Source: Cliona cf. orientalis
Taxonomy: Eukaryota; Porifera; Demospongiae; Clionaida; Clionaidae
Direction of reading: 5' to 3'
DNA: 64,000 nt
NCBI GenBank assembly: GCA_963930775.1
Contig: OZ005692.1
Coordinates: 1,598,135-1,662,134, forward strand
In this document: positions 10,652 through 20,670 of the stretch, piece after piece
Numbering within the stretch: position 1 is the first letter of the stretch
Layout: each line of letters begins with the position of its first letter
Program-made: the position numbers and the translations under genes
Notes under the pieces: generated by a model
Seen by the model: only the letters and a program-made list of their open reading frames with translations
What the model was told of the DNA's origin: nothing
Database searches by the model: none

Positions 10652-12040
10652 CTATGTCACACTAATAAGCAAATCACACTCATCATAGTATTTAATATTG
10701 AAGGTGAGGCAGTCATTCACTAGCTTAGAAACAACGTACTTGTGAGTGCAGAATTTCTCATCGTGACTTAGTTCTTTTACTGCTTCAGAATACTGGCTTA
10801 GTGGTTGGTACTGACACACATTGAATCGCTTTTGCCCTTCTTTTGGTATGGACCATATGTGAGATTTCTTGCATTTCCTTGGGACTGATCGTTTCATACT
10901 ATCATGCTCTCCTTTGAGTAGAGTAAGTGCCACAGAGATATGAGCACCAGCTCCCTCCCCCACTCCACTGGCATGCACTGCCAGACACATCTTGTAGTTT
11001 TCCCTGTAGTAGAATGGAAGACTATACCACACTTTCTTACTGTGACGATACTCAGAGAACTTTGGCATGAATACGTCCACAGAGTCATTTCTTTTCATCA
11101 ATTTCATTGAACGAAAGATGACTTTATCAACCATCTCTTTGCCTGCATCAGTCCCCTGTTTAAGTAGGTGAACAGCAGTGAACAATGTTCCTTTCACTTC
11201 ATGCAGTTCCCTCTTAGTATCTCGATGATCCTTCATGACTAACGAAAGGTGTTCTTGCAAGCTTGAAGCTATATGTATATCAAGCTCAAAACGTTGGAGG
11301 CTTTTCGTGCATCCAGCTTCAGCAAAAGGGCACTCCACAGGCTCCTGAGGACACTGGCTGCGATGACTTTTCATATCCTTACGTTTGATCGTATTGGATC
11401 CACACTTGTTGGGGCAAGTTATAGGTGCCTCAGGACATTCGGCTTGATGACCACCATAGGGATTGCTGAATAGTGGGAGAAATCCATAACCTTGACCCGT
11501 GATTGCTTCATATGTATCCTTATGACCACAGAATTCACACTGGTACAGCCGAAGGTAACAATGGGTTGTGATATGTACTTCTACATCTTTACGCTTCAGG
11601 ACTGTTAATACTTTAGTGGGTATTTTAAACGAAGATACTTCCACATATTGGCATTTGTTGGGACACTTTACGAGAACGTAACCACACCCACTGTCAGACT
11701 CCAGATGTTGTTTCAGTGTTCCCAGCTCTCCAGTCCACTGGCAACCCTCTCCATGGTTACTGCATCTTATCTTCAGCTGATTCACCTCGCTCCTGACGCC
11801 TTTATTGATGACGTGATGGAGTTCTTCTCCCTCGGCTCGGCAGTGAGGGCAGCTCTCTTTGCCTTTCCTTGTGAACCACTTGTTCAGACACGACTCGCAA
11901 AAGTGCTGACCACAGCACACAGCTAGGTGAGGATCGCGGAGAACTTTGGTGCAAATCTGGCAAATGAAACGATCGGAAACCTTGCCAACAAACTCGTAAT
12001 CGTGTCCACCGTATAGAATAGCCGGAGACTTGGACGCCAT
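10652..12040 (-). CDS. TRAF-like protein A: RING, TRAF zinc fingers, MATH (single exon)
   Basis: One uninterrupted frame of 462 residues starts at MASKSPAIL, the position shared with its paralogs; an upstream in-frame Met at 12115 is not conserved. A RING finger lies near residues 25-70 (CQIC, CCGQHFCESC, CPHC). TRAF-type zinc fingers follow (CSNHGEGCQW, CEFCGHKDTY, CPNKCGSNTIKRKDM, CPFAEAGC), then a short helical linker and a C-terminal MATH/TRAF-C domain (VWYSLPFYYRENYKMCLAV to YYDECDLLISV). Proteins of this layout are E3 ligase adaptors that bind receptor tails through MATH. It has no intron, unlike most animal TRAFs. The fourth zinc-finger block lacks the pairing seen in some paralogs, but nothing disrupts the frame. 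Confidence 0.9.
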   Translation of the reverse strand: MASKSPAILYGGHDYEFVGKVSDRFICQICTKVLRDPHLAVCCGQHFCESCLNKWFTRKGKESCPHCRAEGEELHHVINKGVRSEVNQLKIRCSNHGEGCQWTGELGTLKQHLESDSGCGYVLVKCPNKCQYVEVSSFKIPTKVLTVLKRKDVEVHITTHCYLRLYQCEFCGHKDTYEAITGQGYGFLPLFSNPYGGHQAECPEAPITCPNKCGSNTIKRKDMKSHRSQCPQEPVECPFAEAGCTKSLQRFELDIHIASSLQEHLSLVMKDHRDTKRELHEVKGTLFTAVHLLKQGTDAGKEMVDKVIFRSMKLMKRNDSVDVFMPKFSEYRHSKKVWYSLPFYYRENYKMCLAVHASGVGEGAGAHISVALTLLKGEHDSMKRSVPRKCKKSHIWSIPKEGQKRFNVCQYQPLSQYSEAVKELSHDEKFCTHKYVVSKLVNDCLTFNIKYYDECDLLISVT

Positions 12041-12179
12041 TAACTTTCTTTTAGTGGGTGGGGCTCGTTGAGGATATATAATTATTTGCCGGAGGGCGTG
12101 GTCAAGTTCAATCATGCATGGCGCGCCATAGATAATATTAATCTATGATGGCGCTCGACTTTACTGCCGTCCAGTTGCC

Positions 12180-12398
12180 AAATATTGAAGAGTTGACAGA
12201 GAATGTAGCATCGCTTGGCGATATCAAACCACTTCGTAATAATCATCGTCGCAAATTAGGAAGAGTCGAGGCACAGCTGGTGCGCATTAAATAGAGAATA
12301 ACTCGGCATCTAGCCCGAAAGTGAGCCTGGGTTCGAGGCTAAACTCCATCATGCATGACGGACAAGTTCATGATCATACATCGCATCCTTCGTATGTG
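12180..12398 (+). pseudogene. TAF3 promoter and exon 1 fragment (truncated duplicate)
   Basis: The sequence matches the region just upstream and the first 40 bases of TAF3 exon 1 (compare 20820-20945), including GGTGCGCATTAA and CATCCTTCGTATG. It is degraded: the start region reads CATGCATGACGGACAAG and about 45 bp of unrelated sequence sits before it. At about 12398 it switches abruptly to glucocerebrosidase exon 2 sequence. It marks the first segmental-duplication junction. Confidence 0.8.
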
Positions 12399-13461
12399 AG
12401 GGGTGATAAAGTGTGGTAGCGATGCCATGCTGCCAGCTGATGTTGAGAAGCAGGCCAGGTGATCTACGAGTCGTCTACTAGCCTACTACTATGTTGGCCA
12501 TAATAATATTATCATGATTATAAGGTGAAGTCTAGTACGGCCGTATTAAATTCTTGAATATCCATATGCATGATCTAGTCTCGTGCGCCACAAAATTATA
12601 CACACTACTAAGTTAAAATGTGTTATTTTAATATAGCCTTTCAATCATGACTATACTTAGCCTCGTACCCAGGGCCTTTGATTGACGGGGAGGAGAAAGG
12701 GCCTGGTACCTATTGCACACGCATGCGCCAACTACCCCAACTTAAATCTGGGGTGCCGCGAACGACTGTATGCTCTTTCGCTCTCCTCTCACGCCTAGGG
12801 CACGAAGCGATGTCATATCGGTGTAGCCTCGTACCCTAGGGCGCGGGAGGAGGGCGAAAAAGCGTACAGTAGTTCGCGGCACCCCAGGTTTTCTTGGGCC
12901 CGGGTAGTTGGCGCATGCGCATGCAATAGGTACCAGGCCCTCTTTCCTCCTCCTTCCGGGCCTGGGTACGAGGCTAGACTATACTGTGATCTAAAATCTG
13001 GGAATTCATGGTGTGTGCTTCAGTGTAATACTAAGCTATACATGTATATTACCATAATTTGTGAAATTTTTGTTGTTTCGTTTTGAGCGAAGTGATGAAA
13101 ATTTTTTTATGTGAAAATAGTTTACCTGTACTAACTTATACCGCGAATATAATATTATGGTGTTCACTCGAAGTTTGACGGAAATAATTGTTACATGAAA
13201 ATTTCTAACATAATTTTTGTGAACGAAAATTATGGTATGCATTTTTCTGCAGTAAGTTTGTTCCCAGAGGCTCAGTGCAGATCTTTAACTCAGTGGTGGG
13301 ATCTGTGTCGGCTTCATAATAATAAGGTCGTTGTCATGGTGATGAACCAAGGGGATGACCCTGTCACCTTCAAGCTGCTGGCCCGATGAGCCGTGAGTGG
13401 AGGCAAGCAGGCTGCGAAGCTAGAGGCTCTACCACACTCTATATAGACCTTTATCTACTGA
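12398..13461 (+). pseudogene. glucocerebrosidase 3' fragment (exon 2 tail and exon 3), copy 1
   Basis: 12398-12525 matches the end of GBA1 exon 2 (AAAGTGTGGTAGCGATGCC, TACTACTATGTTGGCCAT) with frame-breaking changes. 13253-13461 matches exon 3 but has lost codons after GTGGGATC, carries GGCCCGATGAG with an in-frame stop, and has small indels. The former intron contains a hAT-like MITE at 12657-12976. It encodes no usable enzyme. Confidence 0.88.
12657..12976. mobile_element. near-palindromic hAT-like MITE, 8-bp target duplication
   Basis: The 320-bp foldback element has termini TTAGCCTCGTACCC and GGGTACGAGGCTA. Its two arms are almost fully complementary (for example CATGCGCCAACTACCC against GGGTAGTTGGCGCATG). 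GACTATAC flanks both sides (12649-12656, 12977-12984). The paralogous intron at about 18274-18284 has the unoccupied site CATGACTATACTATG, which confirms both the insertion and the duplication. Non-coding; the 8-bp duplication suggests hAT. Confidence 0.92.
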
Positions 13462-13695
13462 TTAATGTAATGTGGTGGAGCTGTAAATGCAGACTATGTA
13501 CACAAACACATTAGCTGTATTGACAACCTTTTACCACGTGGCCCAATAAATTTAAGGTCCCTCATGATAACTACACAAATTGTGATAATGTTTCTACCTA
13601 ATTAGCCTGCAGCTGGGCTATGCAGCTAGACCACTCCCCCTCTTCTGGTGTTAATTAATCTGAATTTTATACGGTCAAGGGAAAGGATCTTAGAT

Positions 13696-13751
13696 TTAGT
13701 CTCGTGCCCAGCCTCTTTATCGCACGCAGATAGAGGCTGGGCACGGGACTA
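13696..13751. mobile_element. TAGTCTCG micro-palindrome
   Basis: The sequence begins TTAGTCTCGTGCCCAGCCTC, passes through a short loop, and returns as GAGGCTGGGCACGGGACTA. It is a roughly 56-bp hairpin of a family seen at least five times in the window. Confidence 0.7.
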
Positions 13752-13903
13752 TCAACTCTGTATTACACGTGTCAGGGGTATGAGCGTCAGAACCGGAAGA
13801 GTGTAGTTCGATAGACTATAATAATTATAACTTTTGATATAAAACAAGACACGCTCTTGTACAAATAATAATATGGGATAGTGGTATATATTCTGATAGT
13901 TAT

Positions 13904-15252
13904 TTAATTCACACTAATTATTAAATAACACTCATCATAGTATTTTATATTGAAGGTGAGGCAGTCGTTCACTAGCTTGGAAATAATGTACTCATGAGTG
14001 GAGAATCTTGTATTGCGACCTAGTTCTTTTACTGCTTCAGAATACTGGCTTAGTGGTTGGTACTGACACACATTGAACGGCTTTTGCCCTTTACGTGGAG
14101 CGAACAGTAAGTGAACTCCCTGGCATTTCCTTGGCTCTGATTGGTGTTTCACATTGTCACACTCTCCTTTGAGTAGAGTAAGTGTGACAGAGACATGAGT
14201 ACCAGCTCCTTCTCCCACTCCATTGGCATGCACTGCCAGACACATCTTGTAGCCTCCTCTGTAGTAGAATGGAGGACTGTGCCACACCTTCCCACTGCGA
14301 CAATACTCCAAGAATCTGGGCATTACGACTTTCACTATATCATTGATTTTCTCCAGTCTCACTGAACATGCAATAATGAGATCAACTGTTTCTTTATCTG
14401 CCTTTGTTCCTTGTCTCAGTAGCTGAACAGCTGTTGCTAGAGTTCCTTTCATCTCAAGCAGATCCCTCTTCGTTTCTCGGTAGTCCTTCATGATCAGTGA
14501 GACGTGCTCCTGCATACTGGAAGTCACATGCGTATTCGGCTGACAACGTTTGAGTTTCTCCTTGCATCCAGCTTCAGCAAAAGGGCACACTACTGGCTCC
14601 TGGGGACACTGACTGCGATATTCCTCCATGTCCTTTCGTTTGATCTTATTAGATCTGCACCTATTGGGGAGATTAATGGTGCCTCGGGACATTCAGCTTG
14701 ATGACAATCTTCAAGTTCCACATTAGGTCCACAATCTCCTGTGATCATCATGTAGGTGTCCTTAAGACCACAATATTCACACTGGTACGGCCGAAGAATA
14801 CAATCACTAGCAAGATGTTTCCCAAGATCTTTACGCTTGATAGATACCAATTTCTGTTCAAAAGCCATGATACATTGGTTGGAGCAGTACACAGTAACAT
14901 AACCACACCCACTGTCAGACTCCAGATGTTGTTTCAGTGTCCCCAGTTCTCCAGTCCACTGGTAACCCTCTCCACGGTTACTGCATCTTATCTTAAGCTG
15001 GTTCACCTCGCTTCTCAGACCTTTATGGATCACGTGGTTAAATCCTTCTCCCTCAGCTCGGCAGTGAGGGCAGCTCTCTTTGGCTTGCCTAATGAACCAC
15101 TTGTTCAGACACGACTCGCAAAAGTGCTGACCGCAGCACACAGCTAGGTGAGGATCGTGGAGAACTTTGGTGCAAATCTGGCAAATGAAACGATTGGAAA
15201 CCTTGCCAACAAACTCATAATCGTGTCCACCGTATTGAGCCTTGGACGCCAT
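13904..15252 (-). pseudogene. TRAF-like B, frameshifted (RING / zinc-finger / MATH)
   Basis: The gene reads from MASKAQYGGHDYEF (start at 15252) through RING and zinc fingers to CHQAECPEAPLI. There a single-base deletion at about 14670-14680 shifts the frame. The second frame resumes with NLPNRC, SNKIKRKDM and runs through linker and MATH domain to the stop at 13904. Aligned with paralog C, the segment after the EAP codons is 17 instead of 18 bases. Other changes include CQW to YQW in the first zinc finger and CQ/CSNQC substitutions. It is probably a recent pseudogene, though an assembly error of one base cannot be excluded. Confidence 0.85.
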
Positions 15253-15502
15253 TTTGTCTTCTTTTAGTGGGTGAGGCTCGTTGAGGAAGTTCCTTTAATT
15301 TGCTGGAGGGCGTGGTCAAGTTCCATGATCTCGCGCTCGACTTTTGAAAGTAAAAAAAGCGCTGTCCAGTAGGCCAATTGAAAAGTAAATCGAGAATGTA
15401 GCATCTTTCAGCGATATTGAACTACTTTCTTAATCGTCACTGTCGCAAAGAAGGAAGAATCACATCTGGTGCTCATTAATTAGAGAACCCATCCACCATG
15501 TA

Positions 15503-15567
15503 GTCTCGCGCAGCCAGACTCTCTCTCAGGGAAAAGGGGGAGGGGGAAGGGGATGGCGCGAGACTAT
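15503..15567. mobile_element. TAGTCTCG micro-palindrome
   Basis: TAGTCTCGCGC at the left and GCGCGAGACTA at the right enclose a purine-rich loop of about 43 bp. It is inserted immediately before the degenerate TAF3 exon 1 copy at 15573; the intact locus (20900) lacks it. Confidence 0.75.
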
Positions 15568-15572
15568 CCACC

Positions 15573-16700
15573 ATGACGAACGAGTTCACTCATCGCATCC
15601 TTCGTATGGTGATAGGGCGCGTGTGCCAGCCGCTTGGTGTGCACGGGACATGACGGGATGCAGCAGAGCGTGTGCATAGATTATATAATATAGCGTAGTC
15701 CACTTAATTCAAATTCTTTCAGATTCCCTACATAGAGCTACATGTATGATACATAAATAATTATTTGAATTGGTCTTTTCTCTTTATTAGAAAAATTACA
15801 GCCTGCTTTAGCATACAAAAGTACAAATATCTGGAACATAGATCACATGGAGATCACTACAATCCTCCTTGAGATATGAAACTATAAGTGTCTATTACCT
15901 AAATCACTTTCAGAGCAATTCTAAAGCTTAATATATGGCTGAATGCTCCACTAATAAGCATTGCAGGGTCTCAGTACAGTGGTTTATACATGTATGGATC
16001 TCTGTAATTCAAATTTCGTTTAATTCAAATATTTTTCATGGATTTTGAGGTTCAATTTACGTGGACTACACTGTACTAATTATGACAGTTCGATTGACTG
16101 GTCCTACTATTATTATTTTTATCTTTTAGCCAATCGTACAGAGCCCAACTTGGCCGATGTCTTTGAAGCCTTCCGTGACCTCGGGATCAACCTCTCCGAC
16201 CTTGCAGAGTTCACCCACTATACTACCCGAGAGGTCGAATCTGTTCCTCCACCTGAGCCCATCCCTCGAAGCTCCACCCACATCTACCACGCCCCCTCTG
16301 GCGGAAAGCCGGCAGCTGCTAGTCGTGGAACGAGGACGGGGTCGCTGAGCTCTGGGGACGAGTCAGATAGGGATCACATTCCTCCCTATCTTCCTCCACT
16401 GCCTCTAGAAGCAGATGAGGAGAAAGGTATGTGGGTTCAGTGATTGCATGGTTTTGTATAGAGAGAGGGGACCCTTCCCCCACTCAAGATTATTCTTTAA
16501 GAACGAGGGGGGGGTACTTCTTTTACTTTATTAGCTTTTATATGTACGTGTAGTTGTTGCATACATGTGTATGAGGTGTACAATAATATTCAATATGTTT
16601 TCTGTTGTAAAACTATACCTAGTCACAAGTATGCAGATATACATGTACATGTATGCAGCTTCTTCTTTCATATGCAGATGATGTTGATGAAGAAAATGCT
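15573..16700 (+). pseudogene. TAF3 5' fragment (exons 1, 2 and start of 3), copy 2
   Basis: Exon 1 (from ATG at 15573) matches the TAF3 histone-fold start but has an 8-base insertion after GGTGTGCACGGG and is cut off shortly after AGCGTGTGC. Exon 2 (16130-16426) is nearly intact, with acceptor and donor. It carries three extra codons (HYT) and lacks the YPIP repeat seen in the full gene. Exon 3 begins at 16678 after TATGCAG and keeps only 23 bases before switching to glucocerebrosidase exon 2 at about 16701. Intron 1 contains an inverted-repeat element. This is a truncated duplicate. Confidence 0.88.
15689..16068. mobile_element. inverted-repeat element in duplicated TAF3 intron
   Basis: GCGTAGTCCACTTAATTCAA near 15691 is the approximate complement of TTGAATTTACGTGGACTACAC starting near 16054 (loosely, through GAGGTTCAATTTACG). 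Internally AATTCAAAT motifs recur. The intact TAF3 intron (21074-21301) lacks this block. Ends are approximate. Confidence 0.55.
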
Positions 16701-17117
16701 GTATGTGTGGGGTACTGTAATTCACTGGTACTCGGAGGACCAATTTGAAAACGTTAACCAGACGCATTTTCTCTTTCCAAAAAAGCCAATTTTGGCCACA
16801 GAAGCAACCGTAGCTCGAGAGAAAGACCCCACTAATCCAGACTGGTCAAAAGGAGAGCATTACGCTCACGACATCATGGGAGATTTGAACAACTGGGTGA
16901 TTGGGTTTATCGATTGGAATCTCATGCTCGATTTTCTGCAAGGACCGAACCATGCCGGGCCAAAGGAGTGTGAAGGTCGGATAAAGTGTGGTAGCGATGC
17001 CATGCTGCTAGCTGATACTGAGAAGCAGGTGGACTACCCTCAAGTGTTCTACTACTACACTGTATGTTGGCCATATCAGGTGTGAAGTATGGAAATAATT
17101 AATATTCATATGCATGA

Positions 17118-17165
17118 CTTAGCTAGTCTCGCGCGCCAGGAGCTAGGGGCTGGTACGCGAGACTA
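17118..17165. mobile_element. TAGTCTCG micro-palindrome
   Basis: TAGTCTCGCGCGCCAGGAG and GGCTGGTACGCGAGACTA form a roughly 48-bp hairpin. It is orthologous to the more decayed copy at 9799-9839. Confidence 0.75.
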
Positions 17166-17533
17166 TGCATGACTATGGTGCCGCATATATAACTTTTCTA
17201 GAATCCTGAGACATGCATGCATGAATAATCCTATACACACACAGTCACACTACTAATACTAGTTAAAACTAGAGAAGATGTTTCAACATCAATGGGGCGA
17301 GCCTCCGCGAACCCCACACAAGTGTTATGGTATAATAAAAGTGGAATTTCAATAGGCTAGTTCCATGTTCAGATAATATTTCACACGGCTGTCTGTTGTT
17401 CTATACAAAGTTGCTGAATTCATATGATTGTGCATATGTTCCTATAGTGAGTGGATGCTCGTCCTGAGACTCTCTCGCCAATATCTCCCTTTGGTTATTA
17501 CTTAATCTAATCAATCTGACCCCTCGCTGTTTT

Positions 17534-17746
17534 TCAGTTTCTGATACTTTCGCTCTGCCTAGAGTGCTTTCTCTGAAGTCTTGTCTGTCTCTGTTCTTGT
17601 GTTTCTGGAGCTCTCCTTTCCTGGTCTCTCTTTCTACGTTTTCTTAACCTTTCTTCTTTTTCGGCTGCAGTTTCAGCTACTCGATGAGCTTGCTCCCTTT
17701 CTCTTCTACGTTGGAGTTTTATTTCTCTCGCAGCTGAAGACTCCAT
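17534..17746 (-). CDS. small basic repeat protein inside a mobile element (STPR-like)
   Basis: A 70-residue frame starting MESSAAREIKLQRRRERE holds two to three repeats of the form A-E-T-x-E-x-R-x-x-R-L-x-R-K/R. This resembles the STPR-type DNA-binding repeats known from silkworm FMBP-1 and found in some transposon-encoded proteins. It is probably a fragment of a larger transposon protein, because the rest of the element shows no coding. Function is not established. Confidence 0.4.
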   Translation of the reverse strand: MESSAAREIKLQRRREREQAHRVAETAAEKEERLRKRRKRDQERRAPETQEQRQTRLQRKHSRQSESIRN

Positions 17747-17895
17747 ATTGATTCAGTTAATGAACGTTGAGTCAGTGTAGTTACTTATACGTAAGTTGTG
17801 TCATTACGCATGCGCATTAATTGAATGTACATCGTTGAAATAGAAGAGATATATATATGGTACGGAAGGACGTACGGCAGATATATATGTTATAC

Positions 17896-18034
17896 ATAAA
17901 GCATAGGTAGTAGTGGTTTACCTGAAATACACGAGAGTTACTATAGTAAACCATGAGGGCGAAGCCCGAGTGGTTTGCATAGTAACTGTCGAGTGTTGTA
18001 TTTCAGTGGTAAGCCACTACTACCTATGCTTTAT
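17896..18034. mobile_element. palindromic element AAAGCATAGGTAGTAGTGG
   Basis: ATAAAGCATAGGTAGTAGTG at 17896 pairs with CACTACTACCTATGCTTTAT ending at 18034. A shorter inner inverted repeat (TGAAATAC...GTATTTCA) is also present. This near-perfect foldback of 139 bp is nested in the larger insertion. Confidence 0.75.
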
Positions 18035-18998
18035 GTGGCTTGTATCATGTTCTAACTGCCAGCCATGTTCTAACTACCATGTTCTAACTTCCAATCATGT
18101 TCTAGCTTGGTCTGGGTTAGATAAACTACAAGCGGTGCCTTTGATCTGTATGGCTTCCATGATACAAATATATATATACACATACAAATAAACGGAAAAT
18201 CTCGCCTGTGTGAGGCTCGCTTCGGCTCGCCCCAATTACTAAATCACGGTGTTATTTATAGCCTTTCAATCATGACTATACTATGATTTAAATCTGGGAA
18301 TGAGATTCATGGCTCCACATACTGTATGCTTCACTAAGCTATTATATATTTTTCTGCAGTAAATTCGTCCCCAGAGGCTCAGTGCGGATCTTCAACTCAG
18401 TGGTGGGATCAAGCTTGGAATGTGTCAGCTTCATAACACCCGATAACAAGGTCATTGTCGTGGTGATGAACCAAGGGGATGACCCCGTCACCTTCAAGCT
18501 ACTGGATGAGCTGAGTGGAGGCAAACAGGCTGTGAAGCTAGAGGCTCTGCCACACTCTATACAGACCTTTATCTACTAATGTAAAGTGATGGAGCTATAA
18601 ATAGCAGACTATGTACACAAACACATTAGCTGTGTATTGACAACCTTTTACCACATGGCCCAATAAATTTAATATCCCTTGTGATAACTTGTGATAATAT
18701 TATTTCTACTTAATTAGTCTGCGGCTGGCTGGCTAGACCACTCCCCCTCTCCTGGTATTATTAATCTAGTCAAGGGGGAAGCAACTCTTTGTACCGGTAT
18801 TACACGTTAGGGATATGAGCATCAGGAAGGGTGTAGTTCAATAGTCTATTAAAGACTAATTATTATAACTCGATACAAACAATGCATCTCTAGCTCTATG
18901 GGCACCGTTCTGAACTTGTAGAATGCCCTCCAGGTTAGGACATGGGCTATATAAGGAAAATGATCGTCTGAAAATATTTTTCGTTGTATATAGTATAG

Positions 18999-19224
18999 TA
19001 CCGTATCTGATCTAATTAACGCGCCTCTGCGCCACCTCGGCCTGAAATGCCATTTTCACGCTTTATTTAAATGCACCCACCCACGCGTCCCTATACTTTT
19101 GTGTACAAATTTTGTGCGCCACCTGGTCGCGAAGGATAATTTTCACGCGCTAATGGCGCGCCACCCAGCACTCGTAATAATTACTGTATTTTTTCATGGC
19201 GCATTAATTAGATCGGGTACGGTA
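18999..19224. mobile_element. TACCGTA-family inverted-repeat element
   Basis: The left end TACCGTATCTGATCTAATTA and right end TAATTAGATCGGGTACGGTA are complementary over about 20 bp. GCGC-rich arms (AACGCGCC/GGCGCATT) lie inside. It is located downstream of TRAF-like C and is non-coding. Confidence 0.75.
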
Positions 19225-19257
19225 ATAAGGGATCGATACTGGTATTCTGATAATTAC

Positions 19258-20670
19258 TTAATTCACACTAATTACTAAATAACACTGATCATAGTATTTA
19301 ATATTGAAGGTGAGGCAGTCATTTACTAACTTGGAAACAACATACTCATGAATAAAGAATTTCTCATCGTGACTTAGTTCTTTAATTGCTTCAGAATGCT
19401 GACTTAGTGGTTGGTACTGACATATATTGAACATTTTTTGCCTTGTGGGTACTTTGTGACAAAAGGTATCGCATTTACTTGGCGCTGGTCGGTGTTGTGC
19501 ACTGCCATGCTCTCCTTTGAGTAAAGTAAGTGTGACGGAGACATGAGTACCAGCTCCCTCTCCCACTCCATTGGCATGCACTGCCAGACACATCTTGTAG
19601 CCTTCCCTGTAGTAGAATGGAGGACTGTGCCACACCTTCCCACTGCGACGATACTCCGAGAACTTGGGCATTGTGACTTTTACTAAATCATTCCTTTTCT
19701 CCAGTCTCACTGAAGACGCAACAATGAGATCAACTGTTTCTTTATCTGCTTCTGTTCCTTGTCTCAGTAGCTGAACTGCTGTTGCTAGAGTTCCTTTCAC
19801 CTCAAGCAGCTCTCCCTTTACAGTGTGTAGTTCGCTCTTTGTTTCTTGATAGTCTTTCATGATCAGTGAGAGGTGTTCCTGCATACTGGAAGTCACATGT
19901 GTATTCAGCTGATAACGTTTGAGTTTCTCCTTGCATCCAGCTTCAGCAAAAGGGCACTCCACAGGCTCCTGGGGACACTGTCTGCGATGACCCTCCATGT
20001 CCTTTCGTTTGATATTTTTCATCCCACACTTGTTGGGGCATTTTAGAGGTACCTTGGGACATTTGGCTTGATGACCCCCATAGGGATCGTTAAATGTTAG
20101 AATACCTAGATATAAACCTTGACCCGTGATTGCTTTGTACGTATCCTTATGACCACAGAATTCACACTGGTATGGCCGAAGGTAACAGTCTGTTGTGACA
20201 TGTACTTCTAGATCTTTACGCTTCAGGATTGTCAGTATTTCCTCTTCAAAGATGTCAAGCCTATCCATGTAGACAGAGTAGCATTTGTTGGGACACTCCA
20301 CGAGAACGTAACCACACCCACTATTGGACTCCAAATGCTGTTTCAGTGTCCCCAGCTCTCCAGTCCACTGGCAACCCTCTCCATGGTTACTGCATCTTAT
20401 CTTAAGGTGGTTCACCTCGCTCCTCAGACCTTTATGGATCACGTGGTTAAATCCTTCTCCCTCGGCTCGGCAGTGAGGGCAGCTTTCTTTGCCTTGCCTA
20501 GCGAACCACTTGTTCAGACACGATTTGCAAAAGTGCTGACCGCAGCACACGGCTAGGTGAGGATCACGGAGAACCTTGGTGCAAATCTGGCAAATGAAAC
20601 GATCGGGAACCTTGTCAACAAACTCGTAATCGTGTCCACCGTATTGAACAGCCGGAACATTAGACGCCAT
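19258..20670 (-). CDS. TRAF-like protein C: RING, TRAF zinc fingers, MATH (single exon)
   Basis: This intact 470-residue frame starts at MASNVPAVQYGG; an upstream Met at 20736 is not shared by paralogs. The RING spans about residues 27-67 (Cys27, Cys30, CCGQHFC, CPHC). Zinc fingers are CSNHGEGCQW, CEFCGHKDTY, CPNKCGMKNIKRKDM and CPFAEAGCKEKL. A predicted helical linker carries MKDYQETKSELHTVKGELLE. The MATH domain runs from VKVTMPKFSEY to YYDQCYLVISVN. It shares a 237-bp head-to-head spacer with TAF3. Compared with TRAF-like A it has a longer linker. It is likely a cytosolic ubiquitin-ligase or receptor adaptor; partner unknown. Confidence 0.9.
   Translation of the reverse strand: MASNVPAVQYGGHDYEFVDKVPDRFICQICTKVLRDPHLAVCCGQHFCKSCLNKWFARQGKESCPHCRAEGEGFNHVIHKGLRSEVNHLKIRCSNHGEGCQWTGELGTLKQHLESNSGCGYVLVECPNKCYSVYMDRLDIFEEEILTILKRKDLEVHVTTDCYLRPYQCEFCGHKDTYKAITGQGLYLGILTFNDPYGGHQAKCPKVPLKCPNKCGMKNIKRKDMEGHRRQCPQEPVECPFAEAGCKEKLKRYQLNTHVTSSMQEHLSLIMKDYQETKSELHTVKGELLEVKGTLATAVQLLRQGTEADKETVDLIVASSVRLEKRNDLVKVTMPKFSEYRRSGKVWHSPPFYYREGYKMCLAVHANGVGEGAGTHVSVTLTLLKGEHGSAQHRPAPSKCDTFCHKVPTRQKMFNICQYQPLSQHSEAIKELSHDEKFFIHEYVVSKLVNDCLTFNIKYYDQCYLVISVN

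Larger units (their letters stand above)
17294..18233. mobile_element. inverted-repeat insertion carrying a basic-repeat ORF
   Basis: Left end GGGGCGAGCCTCCGCG and right end CGCTTCGGCTCGCCCC are imperfect complements, flanked by AAT on both sides. The glucocerebrosidase introns at 9759-10025 and 12526-13252 lack it. It contains a minus-strand frame (17534-17746) and a nested palindrome (17896-18034). The superfamily is not clear. Confidence 0.6.
16701..18579 (+). pseudogene. glucocerebrosidase 3' fragment, copy 2 (fused behind TAF3 exon 3 start)
   Basis: 16701-17079 matches the second half of GBA1 exon 2, starting in the WGT-IHWYS segment and including the nucleophile motif LATEATV. It has a 5-base insertion (TACACTGTATG for TACTATG) just before the donor, which breaks the frame. 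18360-18579 is an almost perfect exon 3 (SKFVPRGS to IQTFIY) with a good acceptor. The intron is enlarged by an inserted element (17294-18233). Upstream the reading frame comes from TAF3 exon 3 and does not match, so no enzyme is made. A small protein from an internal Met is possible but would lack the acid/base glutamate. Confidence 0.88.
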
